NCBI GenBank assembly: GCA_944386545.1
Contig: CALXBK010000020.1
Span: 1 to 34,681 of the forward strand
Direction: 5' to 3'
Length of the DNA stretch: 34,681 bases
From: an uncultured Ruminiclostridium sp.
GTDB lineage: Bacteria; Bacillota; Clostridia; Oscillospirales; Ruminococcaceae
Shown here piece by piece: positions 15,218-24,149 of the stretch. The notes beneath the pieces were generated by a model. It made no database searches, had not been told where the DNA came from, and saw only the letters and a list, made by a program, of their open reading frames with translations. The position numbers and the translations under genes were made by a program. Each line of letters begins with the position of its first letter. Positions within the stretch are counted from its first letter, which is position 1.

Positions 15218-18200
15218 ATGTATATAGGAAAATTTCACAGGCACTATGTTGCAGGCATTTGCCTGTCGGGAATTACCGATGACCATATATCCTACATAGT
15301 TAAGAGAATGTCCGACGCACTTATCGAAAAGGATTTCAAGGTGATGATATTCAACACCGTTTCCGATTCCTACCGTGACACTCCTTATGTTACGGGCGAG
15401 GAAAGCGTGTTCGCCGCAATCAACTATGATATGCTGGATGTGCTTGTAATCCTGCCGGAATCCCTAAAAAGCTGCAGAATATGCAACGCCATAATAGAAA
15501 AGGCGAGAGACGCTGAGATACCCGTAATTGTCGCAGACGGGCGGCACGATGACTGCACAAATCTTATCTATGATTATGAATCAGCGGTAAAATCGGTAAC
15601 AAATCATGTCATAAAAGAGCATGGCTGTACCGATTTATTGTTTATGTCGGGAATAGAGGGAAATCAGTTTTCAAAAGGGCGCGAAAAAGCGTTTGCCGAG
15701 GCACTTTACGAAAACGGCATTGATTTTGACCGCGACAGCATGGTTATTTTCGGCGACTTCTGGGAAGAACCCGCCGAGGCCGCTGTCGATGCTCTTATTA
15801 AATCGGGAAGAAAGCTCCCGCAGGCGATAATTTGCGCCAACGACAGCATGGCTCTGGGAGTTCTGCACACTCTTGAAGAACACTCGGTAAAGGTTCCCGA
15901 GGATATTATAGTTACGGGACTTGATGCGATATATCAGAACAGAGTATACAGCACGTTAAGCCTCACGACCGCCCGCATGAATGCGGATTGGCTGTCGGAA
16001 ATTGTAGCAACTACAGCGCAGAGCTGTTGTGACGGCACATACGAGCCTGGGGATATATTACTGCCGTTTGATTTTATCGCAGGGCAGAGCTGTGGCTGCG
16101 GCAGCTTTGACAGCAGTTATCTTAACGAAATGCTGAAAAAGATGAACGACTACAACCATTCGCTGGGCGGCACCGAAAAGACCATGGCGACGCTGTATTC
16201 ATTCGCTACCGACAAGAATACGATTGAAGAGCTGACAAAGACAATCGGCAGGTACATGAACGAAAATTCGTGGCTGTGCCTTAACAGCGATTATCTTCAG
16301 GGCTTTGATGATGAAAAGAGCTATCACGACGTATTTACCGAGAAGATGAACGCTGTTATCGTGCGCAACGGCAACGAATACCGCTATAACGAGGAGTATG
16401 CCTCAGACAAAATCCTGCCCGACCTTAACGTTGCGCTCAAAAAATTCAATAAGCTGATATTCATGCCGATACATTCTCAGGACAGATGCGGCGGATATTA
16501 CTGTGCGGCGGCGGATAAGGAGTCCCAGACGCCCAGCAGCTTTTACTATATGCAGCGTCTTGTTGTAACCGTAAATCAGATACTTGAGAGCTTCAGAAGC
16601 AACTACCATCTGATGGCGATTAACGATGAGCTTTCAAGGACTCATTCGATAGATCCGCTGACGGGAATATACAACCGCAGAGGATATTTTGACCGCATTG
16701 AAAAATTGCTTGAGGAGTCAACCCCTGTTGACATGATGGTAATATCCTGCGATATGGACGACCTTAAGCCTATCAACGACACCTACGGCCATGCGGAGGG
16801 TGATGAGGCGATTATGGTTGTAGCAGACGCGATCAGAAGCGTTTGCGGTCTAAACGGAATATGTGCGCGATTTGGGGGCGACGAATTTCTTTATACCATG
16901 CCGGTCTGTGCAAAAGAGCGCAGTATTGCCCCTGTTATGGGACTTATTCAGTCGTATATCGACAAATTTAACCATACCGCCGGAAAGCCGTACAGCGTAT
17001 CCATAAGCTCAGGCGGTGCGGTTGGAACGGTAAGCGGCACAGACGATGTAAACGAGCTTATACGCAGATCCGACAGACTTATGTACGAGCAAAAGCGATT
17101 TAAAAAGGCGGGACATACCGCACCCGAAAGCACCGACTCCGAAATGCCGGCGGGAGGTTCGCACCTTGAATATTATGATGCGAGAATGCACCATGTATTT
17201 TCACTGCACGAAACCACCACATATTTCTACATGAATTATGCTGATGTAAAATGGCTGGTAAAGCAGAACCGCAGTACGCCCAAATGTCTTATTTCGCCTG
17301 TGGTTGGGCCTCTGCGTGCGCTGTGGGTAAGCAATGATATTCATCCCGAGGACAGGGCTATTTTCAACATCTTTGCCCAGAAAGTAAGGGAGGCATACCG
17401 CAAGACGATAGTTGAGAGCAGAATTGAAGTCAATATAAGGCTCAGAAGCAACGATGACAGCGAAAGCTATGACTGGTATCTGGTTAGTGTAAGCCTCGGC
17501 GGAAACGATGAGGGCAAGCTTACCGAGATGGCGGGATATGTTCAGAAAATGTCTCCCGACCAGATTTTCAAAATGGAAATTCTGGACAATTACCACACCT
17601 CGGATAAGCCGGAAATGCTGTACGATATCATGATGACAAAGCTGAAGAACAACAAGGATAAGAAGTATGCCCTTATTCAGTTTGACATCAAGCATTTCAA
17701 GTTTATAAACGAGAAATACGGCGAAGAAGAGGGTACTGCCCTGCTTCACTACATCGCAAGACAGCTCAAGATGTGCTGCGGCGACGCACAGATAAGTGCA
17801 AGACTAAGCGCAGATGTATTCATACTGCTCACCCCGTATGAAAAGAGAAGCGATATAATCGACATGATAAGCTGGATTCAGACACAGCTTAAAAGCTTTA
17901 ATGACTACAACTGCGAGTTCGTATTCGGCGTTTATCTTATTACCGACATATCTGCTTCTCCGAGAGCCATGTGCGACTATGCCGCAGAGGCGAGAACGTC
18001 TATAAAGAACAACGCTCTTGAAAATATAGCCTTCTATGACGACGGTATGCGCACCATTGTAAATGAGCGTACCTTTGTGGAAACTAACATGAAGCACGCA
18101 CTCGAAAACTCCGAGTTTATCATTTACCTACAGCCGCAGTTCAGCCTTTCGCAGAACAGGGCAATAGGCTATGAAACGCTTGTAAGATGGCAAAGCCCCG

Positions 18201-18868
18201 AAAAGGGAATGATATACCCCGACAGCTTTATTCCCTTGTTTGAGGAAAACGGCTTTATCCTTAAAATGGACGCTTATGTGTGGGAATGTGCCTGCATTGT
18301 ACTGCGTGACTGGATAGACAGAAACCTTATTCCTCTGCCGCTGTCAGTAAACGTATCAAGGGCAAATCTGCGGAATGAAAAGTTCCTTGAAACCCTCGAA
18401 AGCCTCACCCAAAAGTACAGAATTCCGAAGGCGCTCCTGCCGCTGGAGATTACCGAAAATATAGAAACCGTACACACACAGAACATGACCGAGGCTATAA
18501 AGGAGCACGGCTTTACTCTGATGATGGACGATTTCGGTTCGGGCTATTCCTCTCTCAATATGCTTCAGAATACCCATTTTGACGCTATTAAGATTGACCG
18601 CAAGTTCTTCTCGGCGTATATGTCGAATGAGCGCGGCAAGAAGATTATCCGCCATACCGTATCCATGACAAAGGATATAGGACTGGATATAATCGCCGAG
18701 GGTGTAGAAACTCCCATGCAGGCTGACTTCCTTAAAGGCTGTAGCTGTGACATTGTTCAGGGCTTCCTCTTTGCAAGGCCGATGACGGTACAGGAGGCGG
18801 AGCGCTTCCTTATGAAAAGCGATGAAAACGTAGGCGAAAAAATACGCACGGAGCTTCAACCGAAATAA
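15218..18868 (+). CDS. LacI-like sensor, GGDEF, degenerate GGDEF and EAL cyclic-di-GMP protein
   Basis: This large 1216-residue protein has no membrane helix or signal peptide. Residues about 5-300 resemble the ligand-binding half of LacI-type regulators (VTGLDAIYQN, ICANDSMALGVL) without a DNA-binding head. After a helical region an intact GGDEF domain follows ('DPLTGIYNRRGYF', 'RFGGDEF' near 551-557), then a PAS-like stretch, then a second GGDEF fold whose signature is reduced to 'LSADVF' (about 867). The C-terminal EAL domain has ETLVRW near 984, SVNVSR, EITEN, MDDFGSGYSS, IKIDR, AEGVET and QGFLF, so the phosphodiesterase residues are present. It may make, break or sense cyclic-di-GMP in response to a sugar-like ligand. 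I chose the ATG at 15218 with GAGGTG upstream over the GTG 39 bases earlier, which lacks a site. Confidence 0.9.
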   Translation: MYIGKFHRHYVAGICLSGITDDHISYIVKRMSDALIEKDFKVMIFNTVSDSYRDTPYVTGEESVFAAINYDMLDVLVILPESLKSCRICNAIIEKARDAEIPVIVADGRHDDCTNLIYDYESAVKSVTNHVIKEHGCTDLLFMSGIEGNQFSKGREKAFAEALYENGIDFDRDSMVIFGDFWEEPAEAAVDALIKSGRKLPQAIICANDSMALGVLHTLEEHSVKVPEDIIVTGLDAIYQNRVYSTLSLTTARMNADWLSEIVATTAQSCCDGTYEPGDILLPFDFIAGQSCGCGSFDSSYLNEMLKKMNDYNHSLGGTEKTMATLYSFATDKNTIEELTKTIGRYMNENSWLCLNSDYLQGFDDEKSYHDVFTEKMNAVIVRNGNEYRYNEEYASDKILPDLNVALKKFNKLIFMPIHSQDRCGGYYCAAADKESQTPSSFYYMQRLVVTVNQILESFRSNYHLMAINDELSRTHSIDPLTGIYNRRGYFDRIEKLLEESTPVDMMVISCDMDDLKPINDTYGHAEGDEAIMVVADAIRSVCGLNGICARFGGDEFLYTMPVCAKERSIAPVMGLIQSYIDKFNHTAGKPYSVSISSGGAVGTVSGTDDVNELIRRSDRLMYEQKRFKKAGHTAPESTDSEMPAGGSHLEYYDARMHHVFSLHETTTYFYMNYADVKWLVKQNRSTPKCLISPVVGPLRALWVSNDIHPEDRAIFNIFAQKVREAYRKTIVESRIEVNIRLRSNDDSESYDWYLVSVSLGGNDEGKLTEMAGYVQKMSPDQIFKMEILDNYHTSDKPEMLYDIMMTKLKNNKDKKYALIQFDIKHFKFINEKYGEEEGTALLHYIARQLKMCCGDAQISARLSADVFILLTPYEKRSDIIDMISWIQTQLKSFNDYNCEFVFGVYLITDISASPRAMCDYAAEARTSIKNNALENIAFYDDGMRTIVNERTFVETNMKHALENSEFIIYLQPQFSLSQNRAIGYETLVRWQSPEKGMIYPDSFIPLFEENGFILKMDAYVWECACIVLRDWIDRNLIPLPLSVNVSRANLRNEKFLETLESLTQKYRIPKALLPLEITENIETVHTQNMTEAIKEHGFTLMMDDFGSGYSSLNMLQNTHFDAIKIDRKFFSAYMSNERGKKIIRHTVSMTKDIGLDIIAEGVETPMQADFLKGCSCDIVQGFLFARPMTVQEAERFLMKSDENVGEKIRTELQPK

Positions 18869-18919
18869 CAGTAACAAAACGGAGATTGCCGTAAAGCAAT
18901 CCCTGTTCAGACAGTAGAC

Positions 18920-18957
18920 AAAGCAGGTTGTATCAAGTGAAACAACCTGCTTTTCTT
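18920..18957 (+). terminator. Terminator of the cyclic-di-GMP gene
   Basis: AAAGCAGGTTGT (18920-18931) pairs with ACAACCTGCTTT (18942-18953) and is followed by TCTTGTT. It ends the long gene on the left. The stretch from here to 19088 holds nothing else recognisable. Confidence 0.8.
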
Positions 18958-19088
18958 GTTGTCAAATTCAATTTTTTGAAAAAATGTGTGAAAATCAGCA
19001 AAAAATCCTTTAGAGCAGGGGAATTTCTATCCCTTTGGTGGAGTATTTTTGCGAGTTTTTTGAGATTTAGGGACGCATAGGTATTTTG

Positions 19089-19586
19089 TTAACTAAACAT
19101 TTCGGTTAAATAATCGTCTATATCAGCTCTTGAGTGAAAAACATAAATACTTTTTTCGCTTTTGTATCTATCAAGCAGTTCATATACGATTGGTAATTCA
19201 TTTTTAGGGAAGTCAATAATCCATTGCCTAAATTCTTCATCAAATTCTGTTTCTATCCACGGCATATCTACACGCTGTTTGCCTATGCGTGATTCTACTC
19301 CGGCCAAACACTCCTCTACCGAAAAATCCAGTAAAAATATAGTTTCACACGATTGAATACGCATTTCAAGTGTTCTTCCGTAATTTCCATCAATAATCCA
19401 TTTTTCCTTTGAAACGATTTTTTTTAATTTCTCGTCAAATATATTTCTGTCAACAGTTGTTCTGTCAGGCTTGTGCCATAACATATCAAGATAAAATAAA
19501 GGCAAGTGAGTTTTATCACTCAGTATTCTTGCAAATGTGCTTTTTCCTGCACCCGGACAGCCGATTATTATTGCTTTTTGAAACAT
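19089..19586 (-). CDS. P-loop kinase, DNA topology modulation (FlaR)/adenylate-kinase-like
   Basis: This 165-residue cytoplasmic protein has Walker A 'GCPGAGKSTFAR' at about residues 8-19. The motifs 'LPLFYLDMLWHKPDRT' and 'WIIDGNYGRTLEMRI' that follow are characteristic of the FlaR-like or 'topology modulation' proteins, a branch of the adenylate kinase superfamily. 'IFLLDFSVEECLAGVESRI' is the LID-type segment. The true substrate of this group is not established. The frame is open to 19685, but the ATG at 19584-19586 has a GGAGGT site 9 bases upstream and begins directly with the strand before Walker A, so it is the start. The gene is visibly more AT-rich than its neighbours and stands alone on the minus strand, which suggests separate acquisition. 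Confidence 0.85.
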   Translation of the reverse strand: MFQKAIIIGCPGAGKSTFARILSDKTHLPLFYLDMLWHKPDRTTVDRNIFDEKLKKIVSKEKWIIDGNYGRTLEMRIQSCETIFLLDFSVEECLAGVESRIGKQRVDMPWIETEFDEEFRQWIIDFPKNELPIVYELLDRYKSEKSIYVFHSRADIDDYLTEMFS

Positions 19587-19841
19587 AAAAAGGTTACCTC
19601 CAAAACAAACTATCTGTATGATAAATTTCAATTTGATATATCCATTGTACCATATCCATATTATAAAATCCACCTTTACGGTCAAGGCAAAATTTGAATT
19701 GACATTCTATCAACCTTTGCGTGATGTATTCCTCAACTTCCACAATTATTTCAGACCTCATTCTTACAATAATGGTTTTTCGCCTGATCCGGCAGAGTTG
19801 AATAAATTTCTGCGAAAAATAAAAAAATACCGATTTGCTTA
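19587..19841. other. AT-rich intergenic stretch
   Basis: The stretch lies between the kinase-like gene and the purB promoter. Short overlapping open frames exist on both strands (56 codons on minus from 19761 to 19594, and 84 on plus), with no good ribosome binding site and no recognisable protein. It is treated as non-coding. Confidence 0.4.
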
Positions 19842-19870
19842 TTGCTTAAAACTTAATTTTATGATACAAT
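19842..19870 (+). promoter_or_regulatory. Candidate purB promoter (extended -10)
   Basis: TTGCTT at 19842-19847 and TACAAT at 19865-19870 are 17 bases apart. The -10 is preceded by TGA, giving the extended TGnTACAAT form that compensates for a weak -35. No purine riboswitch-like structure is evident in the short leader before purB. Confidence 0.55.
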
Positions 19871-19965
19871 AAACTAAGTGTGAGTTATTTTTCGGGAAAA
19901 GAAAAATATAATAAAATTCAATTGTGGATTACGACAGTAAATTCGAGAAAAGGACGGTTAAAAAT

Positions 19966-21402
19966 ATGACGAATTACGAAACCTATGAAAGCCCGTTCTG
20001 CACCCGCTATGCGAGCGAGGAGATGCAGTACGTATTTTCGGCACAGAAGAAATTTTCCACCTTCCGCAAGCTGTGGGTTGCCCTTGCAAGAGCCGAGATG
20101 AAGCTCGGCCTTTCCATAACACAGGAGCAGGTGGACGAGCTTGAGGCGCACATTGACGATATTGATTTTGAATATGCCGCAGCAGAGGAAAAGCTGCTCC
20201 GTCATGACGTTATGGCTCATGTTCATACCTACGGCGCTTGCTGTCCCAAAGCAAAGGGAATTATACATTTAGGCGCTACAAGCTGTTATGTAGGCGATAA
20301 TACCGATGTCATCGTAATGCGTGACGCGATGAGGATAATTCACAGAAAGCTTGTAAACGTGCTTTACAACCTTTCAAAGTTTGCAGATAAGTACAAGGAC
20401 ATGCCCTGCCTTGCATACACCCACTTGCAGCCCGCACAGCTTACTACCGTGGGCAAGAGAGCTACTTTGTGGGCGAACGAGCTTCTCATGGATATTGAGG
20501 ACCTTGAATATCAGATGAGCAGCCTGAAGCTTCTCGGTCAAAAGGGTACAACCGGCACACAGGCAAGCTTTATGGAGCTTTTCGAGGGGGATGGCAAAAA
20601 GGTTGATGAGCTTGAAAAAATGATTGCCGAGGAGATGGGCTTTAAGGAGTGCGTGCCCGTCAGCGGACAAACCTATTCAAGAAAGGTTGACAGCAGAGTG
20701 CTGAATGTACTCGGCGGAATTGCACAGAGCTGTTCCAAATTCTCCAACGATTTGAGAATACTCGCAAACTTCAAGGAGATGGAGGAGCCGTTTGAGAAAA
20801 ATCAGATAGGCTCGTCTGCAATGCCCTATAAGCGCAATCCCATGAGAGCCGAAAGAATAACCTCTCTTGCAAGATATGTGATGATAGATACGCTCAACCC
20901 CGCATTTACCGCAGGTACGCAGTGGTTTGAAAGAACTCTCGACGACAGCGCAAACAAGCGTGTAGCTGTGGCTGAGGGCTTCCTTGCGGTAGACGCTATA
21001 CTGAACATCATGCTTAATATTACCGACGGACTTGTTGTATATCCCAAGGTAATAAGGGCAAGAGTAATGAGAGAGCTTCCCTTTATGGCAACCGAAAACA
21101 TTATGATGGACTGCGTAAAGAACGGCGGAGACAGACAGGATCTGCACGAGCTGATAAGACAGCACAGCGTTGCGGCAGGCAAGGTTATCAAGGAGGAGGG
21201 CGGAGAAAACGACCTCGTTGACAGAATTGCCGCAGATCCCGCCTTCGGCATAACAAAAGAAAGAATTGAAGCTATGCTTGTGCCCGAAAGCTTTACGGGC
21301 AGATGTCCCGAGCAGGTTGACGCATTCCTTGAAAGATGCGTAAAGCCCGTGCTTGAAAGAAATAAAGAGGTGCTCGGCGAAAAGGCAGAGCTTTCCGTTT
21401 GA
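19966..21402 (+). CDS. purB: Adenylosuccinate lyase
   Basis: This cytoplasmic fumarase/aspartase-superfamily lyase of 478 residues releases fumarate at two purine steps: SAICAR to AICAR, and adenylosuccinate to AMP. 'HLGATSCYVGDN' and 'KGTTGTQASF' are substrate-loop motifs. The signature 'GSSAMPYKRNPMRAER' contains the flexible catalytic-serine loop. Length is that of the longer PurB class. I use the ATG at 19966 (MTNYETYESPF) with AAAGGA upstream; the GTG 42 bases earlier has no site. It is not in a purine operon here and precedes secDF, which has its own promoter. Confidence 0.95.
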   Translation: MTNYETYESPFCTRYASEEMQYVFSAQKKFSTFRKLWVALARAEMKLGLSITQEQVDELEAHIDDIDFEYAAAEEKLLRHDVMAHVHTYGACCPKAKGIIHLGATSCYVGDNTDVIVMRDAMRIIHRKLVNVLYNLSKFADKYKDMPCLAYTHLQPAQLTTVGKRATLWANELLMDIEDLEYQMSSLKLLGQKGTTGTQASFMELFEGDGKKVDELEKMIAEEMGFKECVPVSGQTYSRKVDSRVLNVLGGIAQSCSKFSNDLRILANFKEMEEPFEKNQIGSSAMPYKRNPMRAERITSLARYVMIDTLNPAFTAGTQWFERTLDDSANKRVAVAEGFLAVDAILNIMLNITDGLVVYPKVIRARVMRELPFMATENIMMDCVKNGGDRQDLHELIRQHSVAAGKVIKEEGGENDLVDRIAADPAFGITKERIEAMLVPESFTGRCPEQVDAFLERCVKPVLERNKEVLGEKAELSV

Positions 21403-21437
21403 TTTTTAAACTGTTTGAATGAATTTTTTAAAAATTC

Positions 21438-21466
21438 TTGACTATTTATGACCAATATAGTATAAT
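21438..21466 (+). promoter_or_regulatory. Promoter of secD-secF
   Basis: TTGACT (21438-21443), a 17-base spacer and a perfect TATAAT (21461-21466) lie about 55 bases before the secD start. It is immediately preceded by a GAATTTTT/AAAAATTC palindrome after purB that could act as a weak end signal. Confidence 0.75.
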
Positions 21467-21520
21467 ATTAAAATGTATTGATTAACTTGCGCACATCTGC
21501 GCAGAAACGGAGTGAACCAA

Positions 21521-22981
21521 TTGAAACGAGTTTCAAAGCCGGTATTCTTCATTGTAATGATACTTATACTGGCATTTACCGGAATTGTATTTTGCGGAAT
21601 ACATACCCAGTACGGCGATATAACGACGACCGTAATAAGAGGCGTCGGCGACATTCGCTGGGGTATAGACATCAGAGGCGGCGTCGATGTAACCTACACC
21701 TCTCCTGAAAATTACGACGCAACTGACGCTGAGATAGACGCCGCAAAGTCGATAGTAGAAACAAGGCTTGTCTCTAACAACATAACCGACTATGAGGTAT
21801 ATGTTGATTACGGCAGTGACAAAATTATCGTAAGATTTCCCTGGCAGGCTGAGGATGACAGCTTTGATCCCGAAGCGGCTGTAAAGGAGCTGGGCGAAAC
21901 TGCTCTGCTCACCTTCAGAGAGGGCAGGGACACCGACCTTGAGGAAGGACAAACCTATGAGGATCTGCCCCTTATCATATCGGGCTCCGATGTAGAGAGC
22001 GCAACGGCTGTATACAGCCTTAAAAGCGGCTCGACAAACGAATATGGATATATGGTATCTCTCAAGCTCAAGGACAGCGGCAAGGAAAAATTCTCCGAGG
22101 CTACCGAAAGACTTGAAGGCACAGGATATATTTCAACCTATATGGACGATGAGCGTATTTCCGTTGCTTCCGTATCACAGCATATTGAAGACGGCGAAGC
22201 GGTAATCAGCGGCGATTTTGACGGTGAAAGCGCAAAGGAGCTTGCAGACCGTATCAACGGCGGTGCGCTCCCCTTTAAGCTCGAAACATCAAGCTTCAGA
22301 ACCGTATCTCCTACGCTGGGACTGGGCGCACGTGACGCTATGGCGATTGCGGGAGTTATTGCGTTTATCCTTATTGCGGTATTCATGATTGCTTTCTACC
22401 GTTTACCCGGCGTAATTGCCATAATCGGTCTTATCGGACAGATAGGCGGAAGCTTTGCGGCTATTACGGGTGTTTTCACTTTCTCCGAGAGCTTTACTCT
22501 TACCATCCCCGGTATTGCGGGTATTATCCTCGCAGTCGGCATGGGCGTTGACGCAAACGTAATTACGGGTGAGAGAATAAAGGAAGAAATAAACAGCGGC
22601 AAGACAATCGACACGGCTATTGCAACAGGCTACAAGAGAGCGTTCAGCGCAGTGTTTGACGGCAATATCACAATGGTTATCGTTGCGGTTATACTGATGG
22701 GCGCATTCGGTACTCCCGACAGCCTTGCGTCGATAATCTTAAAGCCTGTGTTCTTCATGTTCGGTGCGTCTACCGAGGGTACTATCTACTCATTCGGCTA
22801 TACGCTGATGGTCGGCGTTGTTCTCAACTTCCTGTTCGGAATACTCGCAACAAGACTTATGACAATGTCCATTTCAAGGTTCAAGATTTTCAGAAATCCC
22901 GTTTTATACGGCGGTATGTCCGCTAAGAAGCGTGCGGCGTTAAAGGCTGCACAGGCGAAAGGCGGTGCTGCAAATGAATAA
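21521..22981 (+). CDS. secD: Protein translocase subunit SecD
   Basis: This membrane protein works with SecF to pull exported polypeptides out of the Sec channel using the ion gradient. It begins MKRVSKPVFFIVMILIL (first transmembrane helix), followed by a large extracytoplasmic domain with 'WGIDIRGGVDVTY' (the SecD D1 motif) and 'ALPFKLETSSFRTVSPTLG'. Five further helices include 'GVDANVITGERIKEE', the conserved acidic region of the RND fold. The protein is about 486 residues. I favour the TTG at 21521 with GGAG eight bases upstream; a GTG at 21512 in the same frame overlaps that site. It overlaps secF by 8 bases. Confidence 0.94.
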   Translation: MKRVSKPVFFIVMILILAFTGIVFCGIHTQYGDITTTVIRGVGDIRWGIDIRGGVDVTYTSPENYDATDAEIDAAKSIVETRLVSNNITDYEVYVDYGSDKIIVRFPWQAEDDSFDPEAAVKELGETALLTFREGRDTDLEEGQTYEDLPLIISGSDVESATAVYSLKSGSTNEYGYMVSLKLKDSGKEKFSEATERLEGTGYISTYMDDERISVASVSQHIEDGEAVISGDFDGESAKELADRINGGALPFKLETSSFRTVSPTLGLGARDAMAIAGVIAFILIAVFMIAFYRLPGVIAIIGLIGQIGGSFAAITGVFTFSESFTLTIPGIAGIILAVGMGVDANVITGERIKEEINSGKTIDTAIATGYKRAFSAVFDGNITMVIVAVILMGAFGTPDSLASIILKPVFFMFGASTEGTIYSFGYTLMVGVVLNFLFGILATRLMTMSISRFKIFRNPVLYGGMSAKKRAALKAAQAKGGAANE

Positions 22982-23990
22982 AAAGACGATTAATTTCATG
23001 GGCGCAAAGAATATTCTCTTTGCAATTCCCATTGTGATTTTTGCTGTAATTTTGGTATTCTTTGCAATTTTCGGCGTTGAGGTTGCTATTGAATTTAAGG
23101 GCGGTACAATGCTCACCTACAGCTATGAGGGCGAAGTTGATGTAAACGCGGTAAAGAGCGTTGTGGAGGGCGAAAATTACGGCTCTGTAAACGTAACTCT
23201 CGGTACTGCCGTAAACAGCTCGCTCAATACGCTTGACGTTTCCTTCAGCTCAAACGAGGGACTTACTGCGGAAAAGCAGGGTGCGCTCACAGACAAGCTC
23301 AAGGAGTCTTTCAAGGATAATAACCTTGTTCTTGTTGACAGCCAGGACGTAAACCCCAGCTCAGGCTTTGAGTTTTTTCTCAAGTGCTTTGTTGCGGTTA
23401 TTTTCTCATTTATTCTGCTTGTAATCTATATTGCGTTCAGGTTTAAAAAGATAGGCGGCTTCTCTGCGGGCGTATTTGCGCTTGTGGCGCTGGTACACGA
23501 TGTTATCATGGTATTCGGAACATTTGTATTATGCCGCTTCTCAATTGACGCTAACTTTATTGCAGTTGTGCTTACCGTACTCGGTAACTCAATAAACAAT
23601 ACCATAGTTGTATACGACCGTATCCGTGAAAACAGAGGACTTTACGGCAACAGTATTTCTCTGCGCGAGCTTACCAACATGAGTATTACGCAGTCGCTTT
23701 CACGTTCGATCAACACTACTCTGACCACAGCCTTTGCGGTGCTTGCAATCTGCGTAGTGTGTGCTGTATGCGGCGTTATCTCGATTATGACCTTTGCAAT
23801 CCCCATGATGGTAGGTCTTGTATGCGGCACTTACTCCTCGCTCTTTATTTCCGGGCCGCTGTGGGTACTGTGGAGAGAACACAGGGATAAGTCGGGAGCT
23901 TCTGTTTCCGGCACTCCCAAGGCTTCTAAAAAGAATACAAAGGATCTTGCTTCAAAGGGAACTATCGATAAGAAAAAGCTGATGGTTTAA
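22974..23990 (+). CDS. secF: Protein translocase subunit SecF
   Basis: This is the 338-residue partner of SecD. It has a first helix at about 12-35, the 'VAIEFKGGTMLTY' extracytoplasmic motif of SecF, and then five helices with 'ALVHDVIMVFGTF', 'VLTVLGNSINNTIVVYDRIREN' and 'RSINTTLTTAFAVLAI', which are the SecF signature segments. The tail is lysine-rich. Start ATG at 22974 lies within the end of secD (8-base overlap) with AAAGGCGG upstream, so the two are translationally coupled. Separate secD and secF genes, rather than the fused Bacillus secDF, are common in clostridia. Confidence 0.95.
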   Translation: MNKKTINFMGAKNILFAIPIVIFAVILVFFAIFGVEVAIEFKGGTMLTYSYEGEVDVNAVKSVVEGENYGSVNVTLGTAVNSSLNTLDVSFSSNEGLTAEKQGALTDKLKESFKDNNLVLVDSQDVNPSSGFEFFLKCFVAVIFSFILLVIYIAFRFKKIGGFSAGVFALVALVHDVIMVFGTFVLCRFSIDANFIAVVLTVLGNSINNTIVVYDRIRENRGLYGNSISLRELTNMSITQSLSRSINTTLTTAFAVLAICVVCAVCGVISIMTFAIPMMVGLVCGTYSSLFISGPLWVLWREHRDKSGASVSGTPKASKKNTKDLASKGTIDKKKLMV

Positions 23991-24008
23991 TCGGCTTTTA
24001 AAATGGCA

Positions 24009-24044
24009 GACAGCCGCAAAAGGGAAATGCTTTTTGCGGCTGTC
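24009..24044 (+). terminator. Hairpin after secF, weak terminator
   Basis: GACAGCCGCAAAA (24009-24021) pairs with TTTTGCGGCTGTC (24032-24044), a 13-bp perfect stem. No T-run follows on the plus strand, so it may act in transcript stability rather than as a strong terminator. Confidence 0.5.
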
Positions 24045-24149
24045 AGCGCATTATCAAGAGTATATACAGAGAGAAAATTAATGTAGACAAGGGAAAAAGG
24101 TGCAGGCAAAAAAGATAAACATACCGCCGGCACAGGACAGGAGGATTAA

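Noticed and set aside
19594..19761. 56-codon frame on the minus strand ending at the ribosome binding site of the kinase-like gene
   Set aside because: Its position would allow translational coupling, but it has no ribosome binding site, no family resemblance, and an overlapping plus-strand frame is equally open in this AT-rich DNA.
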